Source: Pyrinomonadaceae bacterium | GTDB lineage: Bacteria; Acidobacteriota; Blastocatellia; Pyrinomonadales; Pyrinomonadaceae | Assembly: GCA_014379795.1 (NCBI GenBank) | Contig: JACMLC010000305.1 | Location: forward strand, 1 to 6,851 | Direction: 5' to 3' | Length of the DNA: 6,851 nucleotides | Part shown: in pieces, positions 1 to 6,487 of the stretch | Layout: each line of letters starts with the position of its first letter | How positions within the stretch are numbered: position 1 is the stretch's first letter | Program-made: the position numbers and the translations under genes | Notes under the pieces: model-generated | The model's database searches: none | The model's input: only the letters and a program-made list of their open reading frames with translations | Told to the model about the DNA's origin: nothing

Positions 1-694
1 CCTGATAATTTCCTTCGGCCATGATGTACTCAGCCGCCAGCAGCCATTCGTCAAGCATCGCCGACAGACCGCGCTTCAGAAGCACAGGCAAATGCGAGCG
101 TCCGGCGCGTTTGAGCAATGTGAAATTCTGCATGTTACGCGCGCCTATCTGAATCATATCCGCGTAACGCTCGACCAGATCAACGCCCGCTTCGTCCATC
201 GCTTCGGTGACGATTTTAAGACCGTAACCGTCACGGACTTCCGCCAGGATTTTTAATCCCTCTTCGCCAAGCCCCTGAAAAGCATAAGGCGAAGTGCGCG
301 GCTTAAAGGCTCCGCCGCGAAAGAATCTGGCTCCGCTGCGCCGGACGGTTTCGGCGATGGCAAAAGCCTGCGCGCGGCTTTCTATCGCGCACGGCCCGGC
401 GATAATCGCCAGCTCGTCTCCACCGATGGTCGCATCGCCGACACGCACAATTGTTCTTTCAGGACGCAGCGCAAGCGTCACCAGCTTGTAAGGCTTGCTG
501 ACCTTAATCGTCTCCGCGACACCCGGCATATTTTCAAAGCGCGTTGTGTCTACAGACCCCTGATTGCCTGTGATGGCGATGGCTGTGCGCTGCGCGCCGG
601 GTATCGGATGAGCATTCAAGCCCATCTCCTCTATGACGCCGACCACGTTCGCAATCTGGCCTTCGGTCGCGTCAATCTTCATCACAATCAGCAT
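1..694 (-). CDS. aroF: 3-deoxy-7-phosphoheptulonate (DAHP) synthase, 3' end missing (off left edge)
   Basis: Condenses phosphoenolpyruvate with erythrose 4-phosphate to DAHP, the first step of the shikimate pathway, in the cytoplasm. 231 codons are visible, starting MLIVMKIDATEGQ. Residues about 1-75 look like the ferredoxin-like regulatory domain of Thermotoga-type DAHP synthases, where aromatic amino acids bind. The catalytic barrel follows, with IAGPCAIES (98-106, Cys102 being the expected metal ligand), GGAFKPRTSPYAFQG (127-141, PEP/phosphate-binding Lys and Arg), IQIGARNMQNF (181-191) and LLKRGLSAMLDEWL (206-219). The usual length is about 340 aa, so roughly a third lies outside the window. 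ATG at 694 is chosen because GGAG sits 7 nt upstream; a second Met at codon 5 is possible. It follows argS on the same strand after a 128 bp gap that contains a palindromic repeat. The symbol is generic for the family: aroF, aroG and aroA are all used for this type. Confidence 0.95.
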   Translation of the reverse strand, partial: MLIVMKIDATEGQIANVVGVIEEMGLNAHPIPGAQRTAIAITGNQGSVDTTRFENMPGVAETIKVSKPYKLVTLALRPERTIVRVGDATIGGDELAIIAGPCAIESRAQAFAIAETVRRSGARFFRGGAFKPRTSPYAFQGLGEEGLKILAEVRDGYGLKIVTEAMDEAGVDLVERYADMIQIGARNMQNFTLLKRAGRSHLPVLLKRGLSAMLDEWLLAAEYIMAEGNYQ

Positions 695-701
695 AAGCAA
701 G

Positions 702-705
702 CTCC
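702..705 (-). promoter_or_regulatory. Ribosome binding site of the DAHP synthase gene
   Basis: GGAG on the minus strand lies 7 nt before the ATG at 694. It is one of only two good Shine-Dalgarno sequences in the window and supports this start over the Met four codons downstream. Confidence 0.7.
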
Positions 706-708
706 GTA

Positions 709-774
709 GTGATAAGTGATGAGTGATAAGTGATAAGCAAAAACAGCATTTCTCTTATCACTTATCACTTATCA
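709..774. repeat. Palindromic repeat made of tandem GTGATAA heptamers
   Basis: The left arm has four tandem heptamers GTGATAA (709-736; the second is GTGATGA). The right arm has three tandem copies of the complement, CTTATCA (754-774). Bases 717-737 pair with 754-774 as a 21 bp stem with one G-T pair around a 16 nt loop. It lies between the end of argS and the start of the DAHP synthase gene. In RNA read from the minus strand it would form a strong hairpin just 5' of that gene's ribosome binding site. No long U run follows the stem, so a simple intrinsic terminator is not indicated. Similar short tandem heptamers occur dispersed between genes in several environmental phyla. Confidence 0.85.
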
Positions 775-822
775 TTGCCTTTCAAAAATACATCAAACAT
801 AAATGCAAAACAGTAATCCCGC

Positions 823-2889
823 TTACATTCGCTCTGGCACTTCGATGCCGAGCGCAGAGAGCGCAGCGGTCAATTGCCGTCGCGTGATGTCTGCGACAGA
901 GACCAGCACGGCGCGGCGCGTGGCGTCCTCTTCGGCGATAATACGGTGTCGATGATAAAAAAGATTGAATGCGCGTGCCAGATTGAAAGTGTACTTGGCT
1001 AAAACAGCAGGCTCAGCCGCCGCAGCGGATTGTTTGATTGCTTCATCCAGCTTTGCCGCGAGGACTGCCAGCGACCAGATTTCATCGCCGCTCTCGCCTT
1101 CAAGCACGCGCGCCACTTCCTGTCGCTGAGCGCTCTCCGAATCAGAAGCGTTGTTAATAATTTCTGTGGCCGACACTTTCGCTGCATCATCCAGCTTGCG
1201 AAAGATGGCATTGGCGCGCACGGCTGCGTACTGGCAATAGGGGCCTGTTTCGCCTTCGAATGAGAGAGCTTCTTTGAAATCAAAAGCGATGACAGTATTG
1301 CGCGTAAATTTCAAGAGAAAATAACGGAGTGCGCCGACGGCGATTTGATGCGCGGTCTGGCGTCGTTCTTCATCAGTGATTTCGGGATGTCTAGCTTCGA
1401 CTTCGCTGAGCGCGTTTATCTCAAGACGGTTGATGAGGTCGTCGGCTTTGACGCCCAAGCCTTTGCGACCGCTCATCTCTATGTGTGGACGCGCGCGGTC
1501 TTCTGCGCTGAGCCGGATGCCAAGCTCTTCGCACGCGGCGGGCGAGAGCGCGACCATCTCATAAGCCAGATGCACGCTCGCCTCTTCGCCGATTTCAGGA
1601 GCGACCGCCGCGACGCCGCGCCGCACGATGTCTTGCGGGTAGGATTGCCGCGAGTCAATCACATTATAAACCGTCGCACCGCCGCCAAATTGCGGACGAG
1701 AATCTGTCGTCTCACTATCTGCTTGCGGCTCAGTCGTAGTTATCCATGTTTTCTGGCCGTCCGAATAAGTGCGAAAGAGCTTGTAGTTAAAATCAAGCCC
1801 GAGCAGGCCGAGCTTCCATAATTGATAAGCGATGTCTTTGCCGGTGTATGTGACTGTGCCATTTGAGCGGACGATGATTTTATCCGCTTCATGGTCATCC
1901 GTTCCGGTGTGCGATTCAAAGGGCATGACCCAGCAGCCTTTGTTGCGGCCTTCGGTTTGATAATGAAGCGCGCCGGTCTCTTTCATGCGCTCAAAAGCTT
2001 TGTCCCAGAAATGCAGGTGCAGAATTTCGTATTCACGCGGCAGCACGTCATAACGTATGCCGAGCCGTTCCATCGTGTCTAAAATACATTCGACATTTCG
2101 CGTCGCGACGTAATCCGCGAGCGTGGCCGTTGGATTATCGCCTGCTTCAATCGCATGCAGCGTCTCAGCCCTGAGCTTCAAACGTTCCGGGTCGAGTTCG
2201 CCGCCCGGATCGTCGTTGCGATAAAAAAGCCCTACGCGCGTGTAAAGGTCCCAGCAGTAATAATCGAAAGGGCGTTCCGGCGGCAGGCTATTGTCGAGCG
2301 CGCGGATGTCTTCGAGCGTCATGCGCTCTATGTGCATAAAGCCGACGACGACATCCGCGACCTGCACGCCTGTGTTGTCTATGTAGTTTTGGACTTCGAC
2401 CGTTTCGCCCGCCGCGCGCAGGATGCGAACGAAGGTGTCGCCGATAACCGAGTTGCGAACGTGCCCGATGTGCGCGGCCTTGTTAGGGTTGATGCTGGTA
2501 TGCTCGACCATGCGCTTGGGGCGCGCATTGGTTGCGGCTGAGAGTGATGCTGTACCGGCTTCGCTGTTTGCGACAAGGCTTGAGAGCAACGCGGCGCGGT
2601 CATAAAAGATGTTGAGATAGCCCGCTCCGGCGACTTCGACGCGAGAGATTTGCGGGAGAGCTTCAAGGGCTGTCTTAAGCTGCTCTGCGATGGCGCGTGG
2701 CGGGCGTTTCTCGCCGGTCGTTTGCTTAATCAGCTTTGCCAGCTCGAAAGCGACGGGAAAAGCCAGATCGCCCAGCTCTGTGCGCGGCGGGACTTCCGCG
2801 CTGATTTGCTCAAGCGTCACGCCGAAGGTTTCATTGGCTGCGGCGCGCACGCGCTCGCGCAGAGTTTCCTGTAATTGCCGTAAGCTCAC
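823..2889 (-). CDS. argS: Arginyl-tRNA synthetase (long form)
   Basis: Class I aminoacyl-tRNA synthetase that attaches arginine to tRNA-Arg using ATP, in the cytoplasm. The 688 residues show the N-terminal tRNA-contacting domain (about 1-95, with ELGDLAFPVAFELAK), the ATP-binding signature NPNKAAHIGHVRNS (134-146, HIGH at 140-143), VQNYIDNTGVQVADVV (166-181), YNVIDSRQ (408-415), a KMSKS-type loop MSGRKG (472-477), and the DALR anticodon-binding domain (about 550-688, starting GPYCQYAAVRANAIFRKL). It is about 110 residues longer than the Escherichia coli enzyme (577 aa). Extra length is visible around 185-260, 375-405 and 570-605. The start is GTG: in-frame TGA at 2901-2899 excludes anything further upstream, and a weak GAGA lies 7 nt before it. 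It is transcribed away from the sirtuin operon and leads toward the DAHP synthase gene. Confidence 0.97.
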   Translation of the reverse strand: MSLRQLQETLRERVRAAANETFGVTLEQISAEVPPRTELGDLAFPVAFELAKLIKQTTGEKRPPRAIAEQLKTALEALPQISRVEVAGAGYLNIFYDRAALLSSLVANSEAGTASLSAATNARPKRMVEHTSINPNKAAHIGHVRNSVIGDTFVRILRAAGETVEVQNYIDNTGVQVADVVVGFMHIERMTLEDIRALDNSLPPERPFDYYCWDLYTRVGLFYRNDDPGGELDPERLKLRAETLHAIEAGDNPTATLADYVATRNVECILDTMERLGIRYDVLPREYEILHLHFWDKAFERMKETGALHYQTEGRNKGCWVMPFESHTGTDDHEADKIIVRSNGTVTYTGKDIAYQLWKLGLLGLDFNYKLFRTYSDGQKTWITTTEPQADSETTDSRPQFGGGATVYNVIDSRQSYPQDIVRRGVAAVAPEIGEEASVHLAYEMVALSPAACEELGIRLSAEDRARPHIEMSGRKGLGVKADDLINRLEINALSEVEARHPEITDEERRQTAHQIAVGALRYFLLKFTRNTVIAFDFKEALSFEGETGPYCQYAAVRANAIFRKLDDAAKVSATEIINNASDSESAQRQEVARVLEGESGDEIWSLAVLAAKLDEAIKQSAAAAEPAVLAKYTFNLARAFNLFYHRHRIIAEEDATRRAVLVSVADITRRQLTAALSALGIEVPERM

Positions 2890-2931
2890 TCTTGATTCTC
2901 AGCTAACATTTAGAAGTTCTTACAAATCTCA

Positions 2932-3026
2932 GCCACAGAGGCACAGAGACACAGAGAACAAAGAAGACAAAGGGAAGCTGGACTAAACTATTTGACGCGC
3001 GCTCCGTGTCTCTGTGTCTCTGTGGC
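2932..3026. repeat. Palindromic repeat made of tandem CACAGAGA octamers
   Basis: The left arm 2932-2956 contains octamers CACAGAGG, CACAGAGA and CACAGAGA (starting at 2934, 2942 and 2950). The right arm 3002-3026 is its complement with 23 of 25 positions matching, and the 45 nt between them is purine-rich on its left side. It lies in the divergent space between argS and the sirtuin gene, so in the argS transcript it could fold as a 5' leader hairpin. I recall similar sequences as dispersed repeats in environmental bacterial genomes, but this has not been checked here. There is no ORF or terminal duplication, so a transposon is not shown. Confidence 0.85.
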
Positions 3027-3069
3027 ATTCCCTCGATTTTGTTAGGCGCTCTTAATAAAAAGCAGTATA

Positions 3070-3091
3070 GCTTAGCTCCTATCCGCTAAGC
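3070..3091. repeat. Perfect inverted repeat upstream of the sirtuin gene
   Basis: GCTTAGC (3070-3076) and GCTAAGC (3085-3091) are perfect 7 bp inverted arms separated by 8 nt. They lie about 22 bp before a candidate -35 box. The spacing could suit a dimeric regulator, but no regulator is known, and a short hairpin arising by chance is also possible. Confidence 0.4.
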
Positions 3092-3112
3092 CAATCGCGG
3101 AGCTTGTCCTGC

Positions 3113-3143
3113 TTGACACCTTTCAGGTGCGCTCTGTTACCAT
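3113..3143 (+). promoter_or_regulatory. Candidate sigma-70-type promoter of the sirtuin-larC-folE operon
   Basis: A perfect TTGACA (3113-3118) is followed after 19 bp by TACCAT (3138-3143), which matches four of six -10 positions. The spacer is longer than ideal. It contains the perfect inverted repeat CACCT-TTC-AGGTG (3117-3129), which overlaps the -35 box and resembles an operator. Transcription would start near 3150, giving a very short leader before the ATG at 3157 and excluding the upstream GTG at 3127. This is inferred from sequence only. Confidence 0.35.
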
Positions 3144-3156
3144 CCGAACTCACACG

Positions 3157-3906
3157 ATGCAAACAACAAACGGGGCATTTCCGACAGAGGAGTTGCGCGG
3201 GCGATTCGCGCGTGCGCGTCGCGTGTGCGTCTTGACGGGCGCGGGCGTCTCCGCCGAATCGGGCATCCCGACTTTTCGCGGCGGAGGCGGCGCGGCGGTC
3301 TGGAAAGGATTGCCTTTCGATGTCATCTCGTCTGCCGAGATGGTCGAGCGAGATTTGCAAGCAGTCTGGGAGTGGTTCGATTTCCGCCGCGAGGTGATTC
3401 GCGTCGTGCGTCCCAATCCGGCACATGAAGCGTTGGCGCGCTGGCAGGATTTGTTTGAAGACTTTACGCTCGTCACGCAGAACATAGACGGTTTGCATCA
3501 GGCCGCAGGCTCAAGCGAGGTCATAGAGCTACACGGCAACATCTGGCGCGCGAGGTGTGTCATGTGCGGCAGGCTCGAACATCTCAGTCACGACCATTCT
3601 CAAATGCGTTCGCCGCGTTGCACAAATTGCGAAGGCGAAATGAGGCCGGACGTGGTTCTGTTTGGTGAGATCGTTCCGCCGGAAGCATTTGAGCGGGCGA
3701 TGTTAAAGGCGCAAGCCTGCGAATTGTTCTTTGTCGTAGGGACATCCGCGCTGGTTTATCCAGCCGCCGCGATTCCTGAGATGGCTCAAACGGCAGGTGC
3801 TTTTGTGGTGGAGATAAATCCGGAGTTGACGCCGCTCTCCGGCTTTTGTAATGAAGTGATAAACGGGAAGGCCGGTGAAATCCTGCCGCTTTTCGACGCG
3901 CGATGA
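3157..3906 (+). CDS. NAD-dependent protein deacylase, sirtuin (Sir2/CobB) family
   Basis: Removes acyl groups from lysines of proteins, consuming NAD+ and releasing nicotinamide and O-acyl-ADP-ribose; cytoplasmic. The 249 residues show the NAD-binding signature GAGVSAESGIPTFRG (28-42), TQNIDGLHQ (107-115), the catalytic His126 in ELHGN, a zinc ribbon with Cys134, Cys137, Cys155 and Cys158, and the Rossmann motif VVGTSALVYPAA (193-204). Length is normal for the family. WFDFRREV (73-80) aligns with the acyl-pocket segment FYxxRR of SIRT5 and CobB: Arg77 is kept but the Tyr is Phe74, so desuccinylase activity is uncertain. The frame is also open to a GTG at 3127 (259 aa). I prefer the ATG at 3157 because it gives a family-like N-terminus and the GTG would sit inside the candidate promoter. 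Neither has a good ribosome binding site. The stop overlaps the larC start (ATGA), indicating translational coupling. Confidence 0.93.
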   Translation: MQTTNGAFPTEELRGRFARARRVCVLTGAGVSAESGIPTFRGGGGAAVWKGLPFDVISSAEMVERDLQAVWEWFDFRREVIRVVRPNPAHEALARWQDLFEDFTLVTQNIDGLHQAAGSSEVIELHGNIWRARCVMCGRLEHLSHDHSQMRSPRCTNCEGEMRPDVVLFGEIVPPEAFERAMLKAQACELFFVVGTSALVYPAAAIPEMAQTAGAFVVEINPELTPLSGFCNEVINGKAGEILPLFDAR

Positions 3907-5087
3907 AGACGCTTTATTTTGACTGTTTCGCCGGAGCGAGCGGCGATATGATCCTTGGCGCGCTGGTCGGCGCGGGGGTTGAGCCGCAAGCTCTGCTGGA
4001 AAATCTCTCACTGCTCGGCGTCCAAGGGTACGAGATAAAGTTTGAGACGGTTGACCGCTCCGGCATCAGCGCGACGCACGCTCTGGTTCACACGGCGCAC
4101 GAGCACGCGCATCGCCACTTAAGCGACATCCTGAAAATCATTTCTCAATCGAAATTGAGCGAAGGCGTCAAAGACCGCGCCGCGCGAATTTTCTCGCACC
4201 TCGCAGAAGCGGAAGCACGAGTGCATAACATGCCGGTCGAGCAGATACATTTCCATGAAGTCGGCGCGCTCGATGCCATCATTGATGTGGTCGGCGCATG
4301 TATCGGTTTCGAGCTTCTCGGCATTGAGCGTTTCGCGTCGTCCGCTCTGCACGTCGGCAGCGGCATGGTCGAGATGGCGCATGGCCGCTTTCCCGTTCCG
4401 CCGCCAGCCGTCGCAGAGTTGTTAAAAGACATTCCGATTTATGCCTCAAATATTAAAGGCGAGCTGGTGACGCCGACCGGCGCGGCCATCATCAGCACAG
4501 TTTGCACAGAGTTCGGCGCGCTGCCGAAAATGAAAACCGAGAAGACAGGTTACGGAGCGGGAACCAGAGAGTATGAGAAATTCCCGAATGTCCTACGTTT
4601 AATGATAGGCGAAGATGAAGCTACAACTCAGGGGCAAGCAGAGACAGAGCGCCTATTGATGATTGAGACGAATATAGATGACATGTCGCCGCAGCTTTTC
4701 GGTCATCTGATGGACAAAACATTTGAGCTTGGCGCGCTCGATTGCTATTTCACGCCCGCGCAGATGAAAAAAAATCGTCCCGGCGTGCTGGTCTCCATTC
4801 TTTGCCGCAGAGATGTGAGCGAAGCGATGACAGAATTGCTGTTTTCCGAAACCACGACGCTCGGCGTGCGAAGCTATGAAGTGGAAAGACGCGCGCTGGA
4901 GCGTGAAATCGTTCGCGTCGCAACGCCCTACGGCGAAATTGATGTTAAATTAGGATTTATCAACGGGCGCGTCATCAACCGGATGCCTGAGTACGAGCAA
5001 TGCCGCGCCGCCGCGACACGCGCGGGCGTCGCCTTGCGCATCGTTGAAGCGGCAGCCTTGAATGCTTTGTCCGACAGGAACATTTAA
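3903..5087 (+). CDS. larC: Nickel pincer cofactor biosynthesis protein LarC (former DUF111), single frame
   Basis: LarC is the CTP-dependent nickel insertase (cyclometallase) that completes the nickel-pincer nucleotide of lactate racemase and related enzymes, after LarB carboxylates nicotinic acid adenine dinucleotide and LarE adds sulfur. The 394 residues show the N-terminal YFDCFAGASGDM (5-16), a His-rich HTAHEHAHRH (63-72) that is a plausible metal site, HFHEVGALDAIIDVVG (116-131), ELVTPTGAA (187-195), and the C-terminal part with ETNIDDMSPQ (255-264) and MKKNRPG (288-294). Length is that of full LarC. The N- and C-terminal parts are in one frame, unlike Lactobacillus plantarum, where a programmed frameshift joins them. 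Its ATG overlaps the sirtuin stop by 4 bp and no separate ribosome binding site is evident. No larA, larB or larE is in the window, so the cofactor's client is unknown here. Confidence 0.93.
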   Translation: MKTLYFDCFAGASGDMILGALVGAGVEPQALLENLSLLGVQGYEIKFETVDRSGISATHALVHTAHEHAHRHLSDILKIISQSKLSEGVKDRAARIFSHLAEAEARVHNMPVEQIHFHEVGALDAIIDVVGACIGFELLGIERFASSALHVGSGMVEMAHGRFPVPPPAVAELLKDIPIYASNIKGELVTPTGAAIISTVCTEFGALPKMKTEKTGYGAGTREYEKFPNVLRLMIGEDEATTQGQAETERLLMIETNIDDMSPQLFGHLMDKTFELGALDCYFTPAQMKKNRPGVLVSILCRRDVSEAMTELLFSETTTLGVRSYEVERRALEREIVRVATPYGEIDVKLGFINGRVINRMPEYEQCRAAATRAGVALRIVEAAALNALSDRNI

Positions 5088-5091
5088 CCGC

Positions 5092-5097
5092 AAGGAA
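5092..5097 (+). promoter_or_regulatory. Ribosome binding site of folE
   Basis: AAGGAA lies 9 nt before the ATG at 5107 and just after the larC stop. It decides the folE start against the upstream in-frame ATG at 5062, which lies inside larC and would add a 15-residue tail not typical of the family. Confidence 0.75.
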
Positions 5098-5106
5098 TTT
5101 CAGCGC

Positions 5107-5691
5107 ATGAAGAAAGAGGCAAAGGATGTCAATCTTGAATTGATCGCGCAGGGCGTGCGATTGATTCTCGAAGGCATCGGCGAAGACCCGGAACGCGCAG
5201 GCTTGATTGACACGCCTCGCCGCGTCGCAGACATGTACGCGGAATTAACCGCAGGGATGCGCGAAGACCCGCATCAACATACCCTTGCGCTACCCGGCGA
5301 CAAACATGATGAGATGGTCATCGTCAAAGACATCAGCATCGCTTCCATCTGCGAGCATCATCTAGCCCCGTTCGTCGGGCAATGCCACATTGCATACATC
5401 CCTAAGAACGGTCGAATCTTAGGTCTCTCAAAACTCGCGCGCCTCGCAGAGACTTTCGCGCGCCGCTTGCAAGTGCAGGAACGCCTGACGACGCAGATTG
5501 CTCATACGCTCTTTGAAGGACTCAAGCCGCTCGGCGTGATGGTCGTGATCGAAGCCGAGCATACCTGCATGACCCTCAGAGGTGTGCGCAAGCCGGGAGC
5601 AATCACAGTCACTTCCGCAGTGCTCGGCGGTTTTCGCACCGACTCGCGGACGCGCGCCGAAGCTATGGCTTTGATAAAAGGGAATCATTAA
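5107..5691 (+). CDS. folE: GTP cyclohydrolase I
   Basis: Converts GTP to 7,8-dihydroneopterin triphosphate and formate, the entry to folate and also to biopterin-like and queuosine (deazapurine) pathways; a cytoplasmic homo-oligomer. The 194 residues match the family's usual size. The zinc ligands are visible as Cys82 and His85 in ICEHHLAPFVG (81-91) and Cys154 in EHTCMTLRGV (151-160). TPRRVADMY (36-44), GLSKLARL (106-113) and the C-terminal RTDSRTRAEAMALI (177-190) are typical. The start at ATG 5107 is supported by AAGGAA upstream. It lies 19 bp after larC, so it is probably co-transcribed with the sirtuin gene and larC. This is the zinc-type FolE (FolE1), not the FolE2 family. No other folate gene is visible to say which pathway it serves. 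Confidence 0.97.
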   Translation: MKKEAKDVNLELIAQGVRLILEGIGEDPERAGLIDTPRRVADMYAELTAGMREDPHQHTLALPGDKHDEMVIVKDISIASICEHHLAPFVGQCHIAYIPKNGRILGLSKLARLAETFARRLQVQERLTTQIAHTLFEGLKPLGVMVVIEAEHTCMTLRGVRKPGAITVTSAVLGGFRTDSRTRAEAMALIKGNH

Positions 5692-5726
5692 GGCACAAGT
5701 TGCTCTCCGCGCCAGCGGTCTGACAG

Positions 5727-6455
5727 ATGAAAGATAAGATTGAAAAAGCGATTCGCAATAACAACGGTTTATACGAGGCGATATTTGAAAATCACAATAT
5801 CAAGCATCATCAAACAGGCTCCATCTGGTATAGCTTGGAAAAGACTCTGCCGCTGTATTCAAATCTGGTGACCGCTTCTAAACACTGGCGACCGGATGAG
5901 ATTTTTAACAGCATCGCTCTTAACTACGAACAGGAAAAATGGGACAAGTGGTCAATCAAAGATAGCTTTGCTGTGTTGGATTTGAGCGGTTACGGGTTCA
6001 CCAGACTCTTTGACGCGCAGTGGATTTATCTCAAACCCGCAGACTTTATTCGGTCAGGCGAGGGCAAGAAATTAAGCTATGAGATTGTAAAGACTGAAGC
6101 CGCTCTGTCACGTTGGAGACTTGCATGGGATGCCGATGAAGAGCTTGGTAAAGAAATTTTTGACGCGCGATTACTGGATGACCGGAGAGTTTGGTTTGTC
6201 GCCGGATATAATGATAAAGAGATAGTTAGCGGTTGTTTTGTCAATAAAACCGATGATGTTCTGGGCCTCTCGAACTTCTTCACGCCGGATGAAGGCGTCA
6301 ACCACTGGTCTGAGATGATTGGTTTTATCTTTGATTCAATTGAGCGTTCGGACATCGTCGGTTATGAAAGAAAAGAGCTGGTTGCAGAGCTTCAGTCACT
6401 TGGATTTGAGGCGACTGGAAATTTAACTGTGTGGTTAAAGAAAAGAGATTCATAA
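5727..6455 (+). CDS. Uncharacterised protein with a GNAT-like (acetyltransferase-fold) C-terminal half
   Basis: Not recognised as a named family. The 242 residues form a soluble protein with no signal peptide or membrane segment. The N-terminal half is rich in Trp and Tyr (SIWYSLEKTLPLYSNLVT at 32-49; LFDAQWIYLKP at 94-104). The C-terminal half looks like a degenerate GNAT domain: VWFVAGYNDKEIVSGCF (155-171) as a beta hairpin, GLSNFFTPDEG (180-190) where acetyl-CoA contacts would lie, a helix WSEMIGFIFDSIE (194-206), and LQSLGFEATGNLTVWLK (222-238), which resembles the closing 'lGF...g' strand pair. The usual Q/R-x-x-G-x-G/A pyrophosphate loop is not clear, so activity is doubtful. Base composition is visibly more AT-rich than the larC and folE genes beside it. 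It begins 35 bp after folE with only a weak ribosome binding site (ATG at 5727), and may be a late addition to the operon. Confidence 0.8.
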   Translation: MKDKIEKAIRNNNGLYEAIFENHNIKHHQTGSIWYSLEKTLPLYSNLVTASKHWRPDEIFNSIALNYEQEKWDKWSIKDSFAVLDLSGYGFTRLFDAQWIYLKPADFIRSGEGKKLSYEIVKTEAALSRWRLAWDADEELGKEIFDARLLDDRRVWFVAGYNDKEIVSGCFVNKTDDVLGLSNFFTPDEGVNHWSEMIGFIFDSIERSDIVGYERKELVAELQSLGFEATGNLTVWLKKRDS

Positions 6456-6487
6456 ACTGGTATAAAAAGGTGATTCAAGGGTGAAAT

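Noticed and set aside
294..491. 65-codon plus-strand open frame
   Set aside because: It is antisense to the DAHP synthase gene, whose conserved motifs occupy the same bases on the minus strand.
1345..1821. 158-codon plus-strand open frame antisense to argS
   Set aside because: It lies wholly inside argS on the opposite strand. Its protein has no recognisable motif, and argS is certain from its own signatures. GC-rich coding DNA commonly leaves such open frames.
2155..2541. 128-codon plus-strand open frame antisense to argS
   Set aside because: It is a shadow of the argS catalytic region, including the HIGH segment, and has no ribosome binding site or family resemblance.
2932..3026. Insertion sequence ends
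   Set aside because: The inverted arms enclose only 45 nt with no transposase, and no flanking target duplication is visible.
3127..3156. GTG start adding 10 residues to the sirtuin
   Set aside because: It would lie within the candidate promoter and inverted repeat and has no ribosome binding site. It cannot be fully excluded.
5062..5106. Longer N-terminus for folE starting at ATG 5062
   Set aside because: It lies inside larC and lacks a ribosome binding site, whereas AAGGAA stands 9 nt before the ATG at 5107, where the family normally begins.
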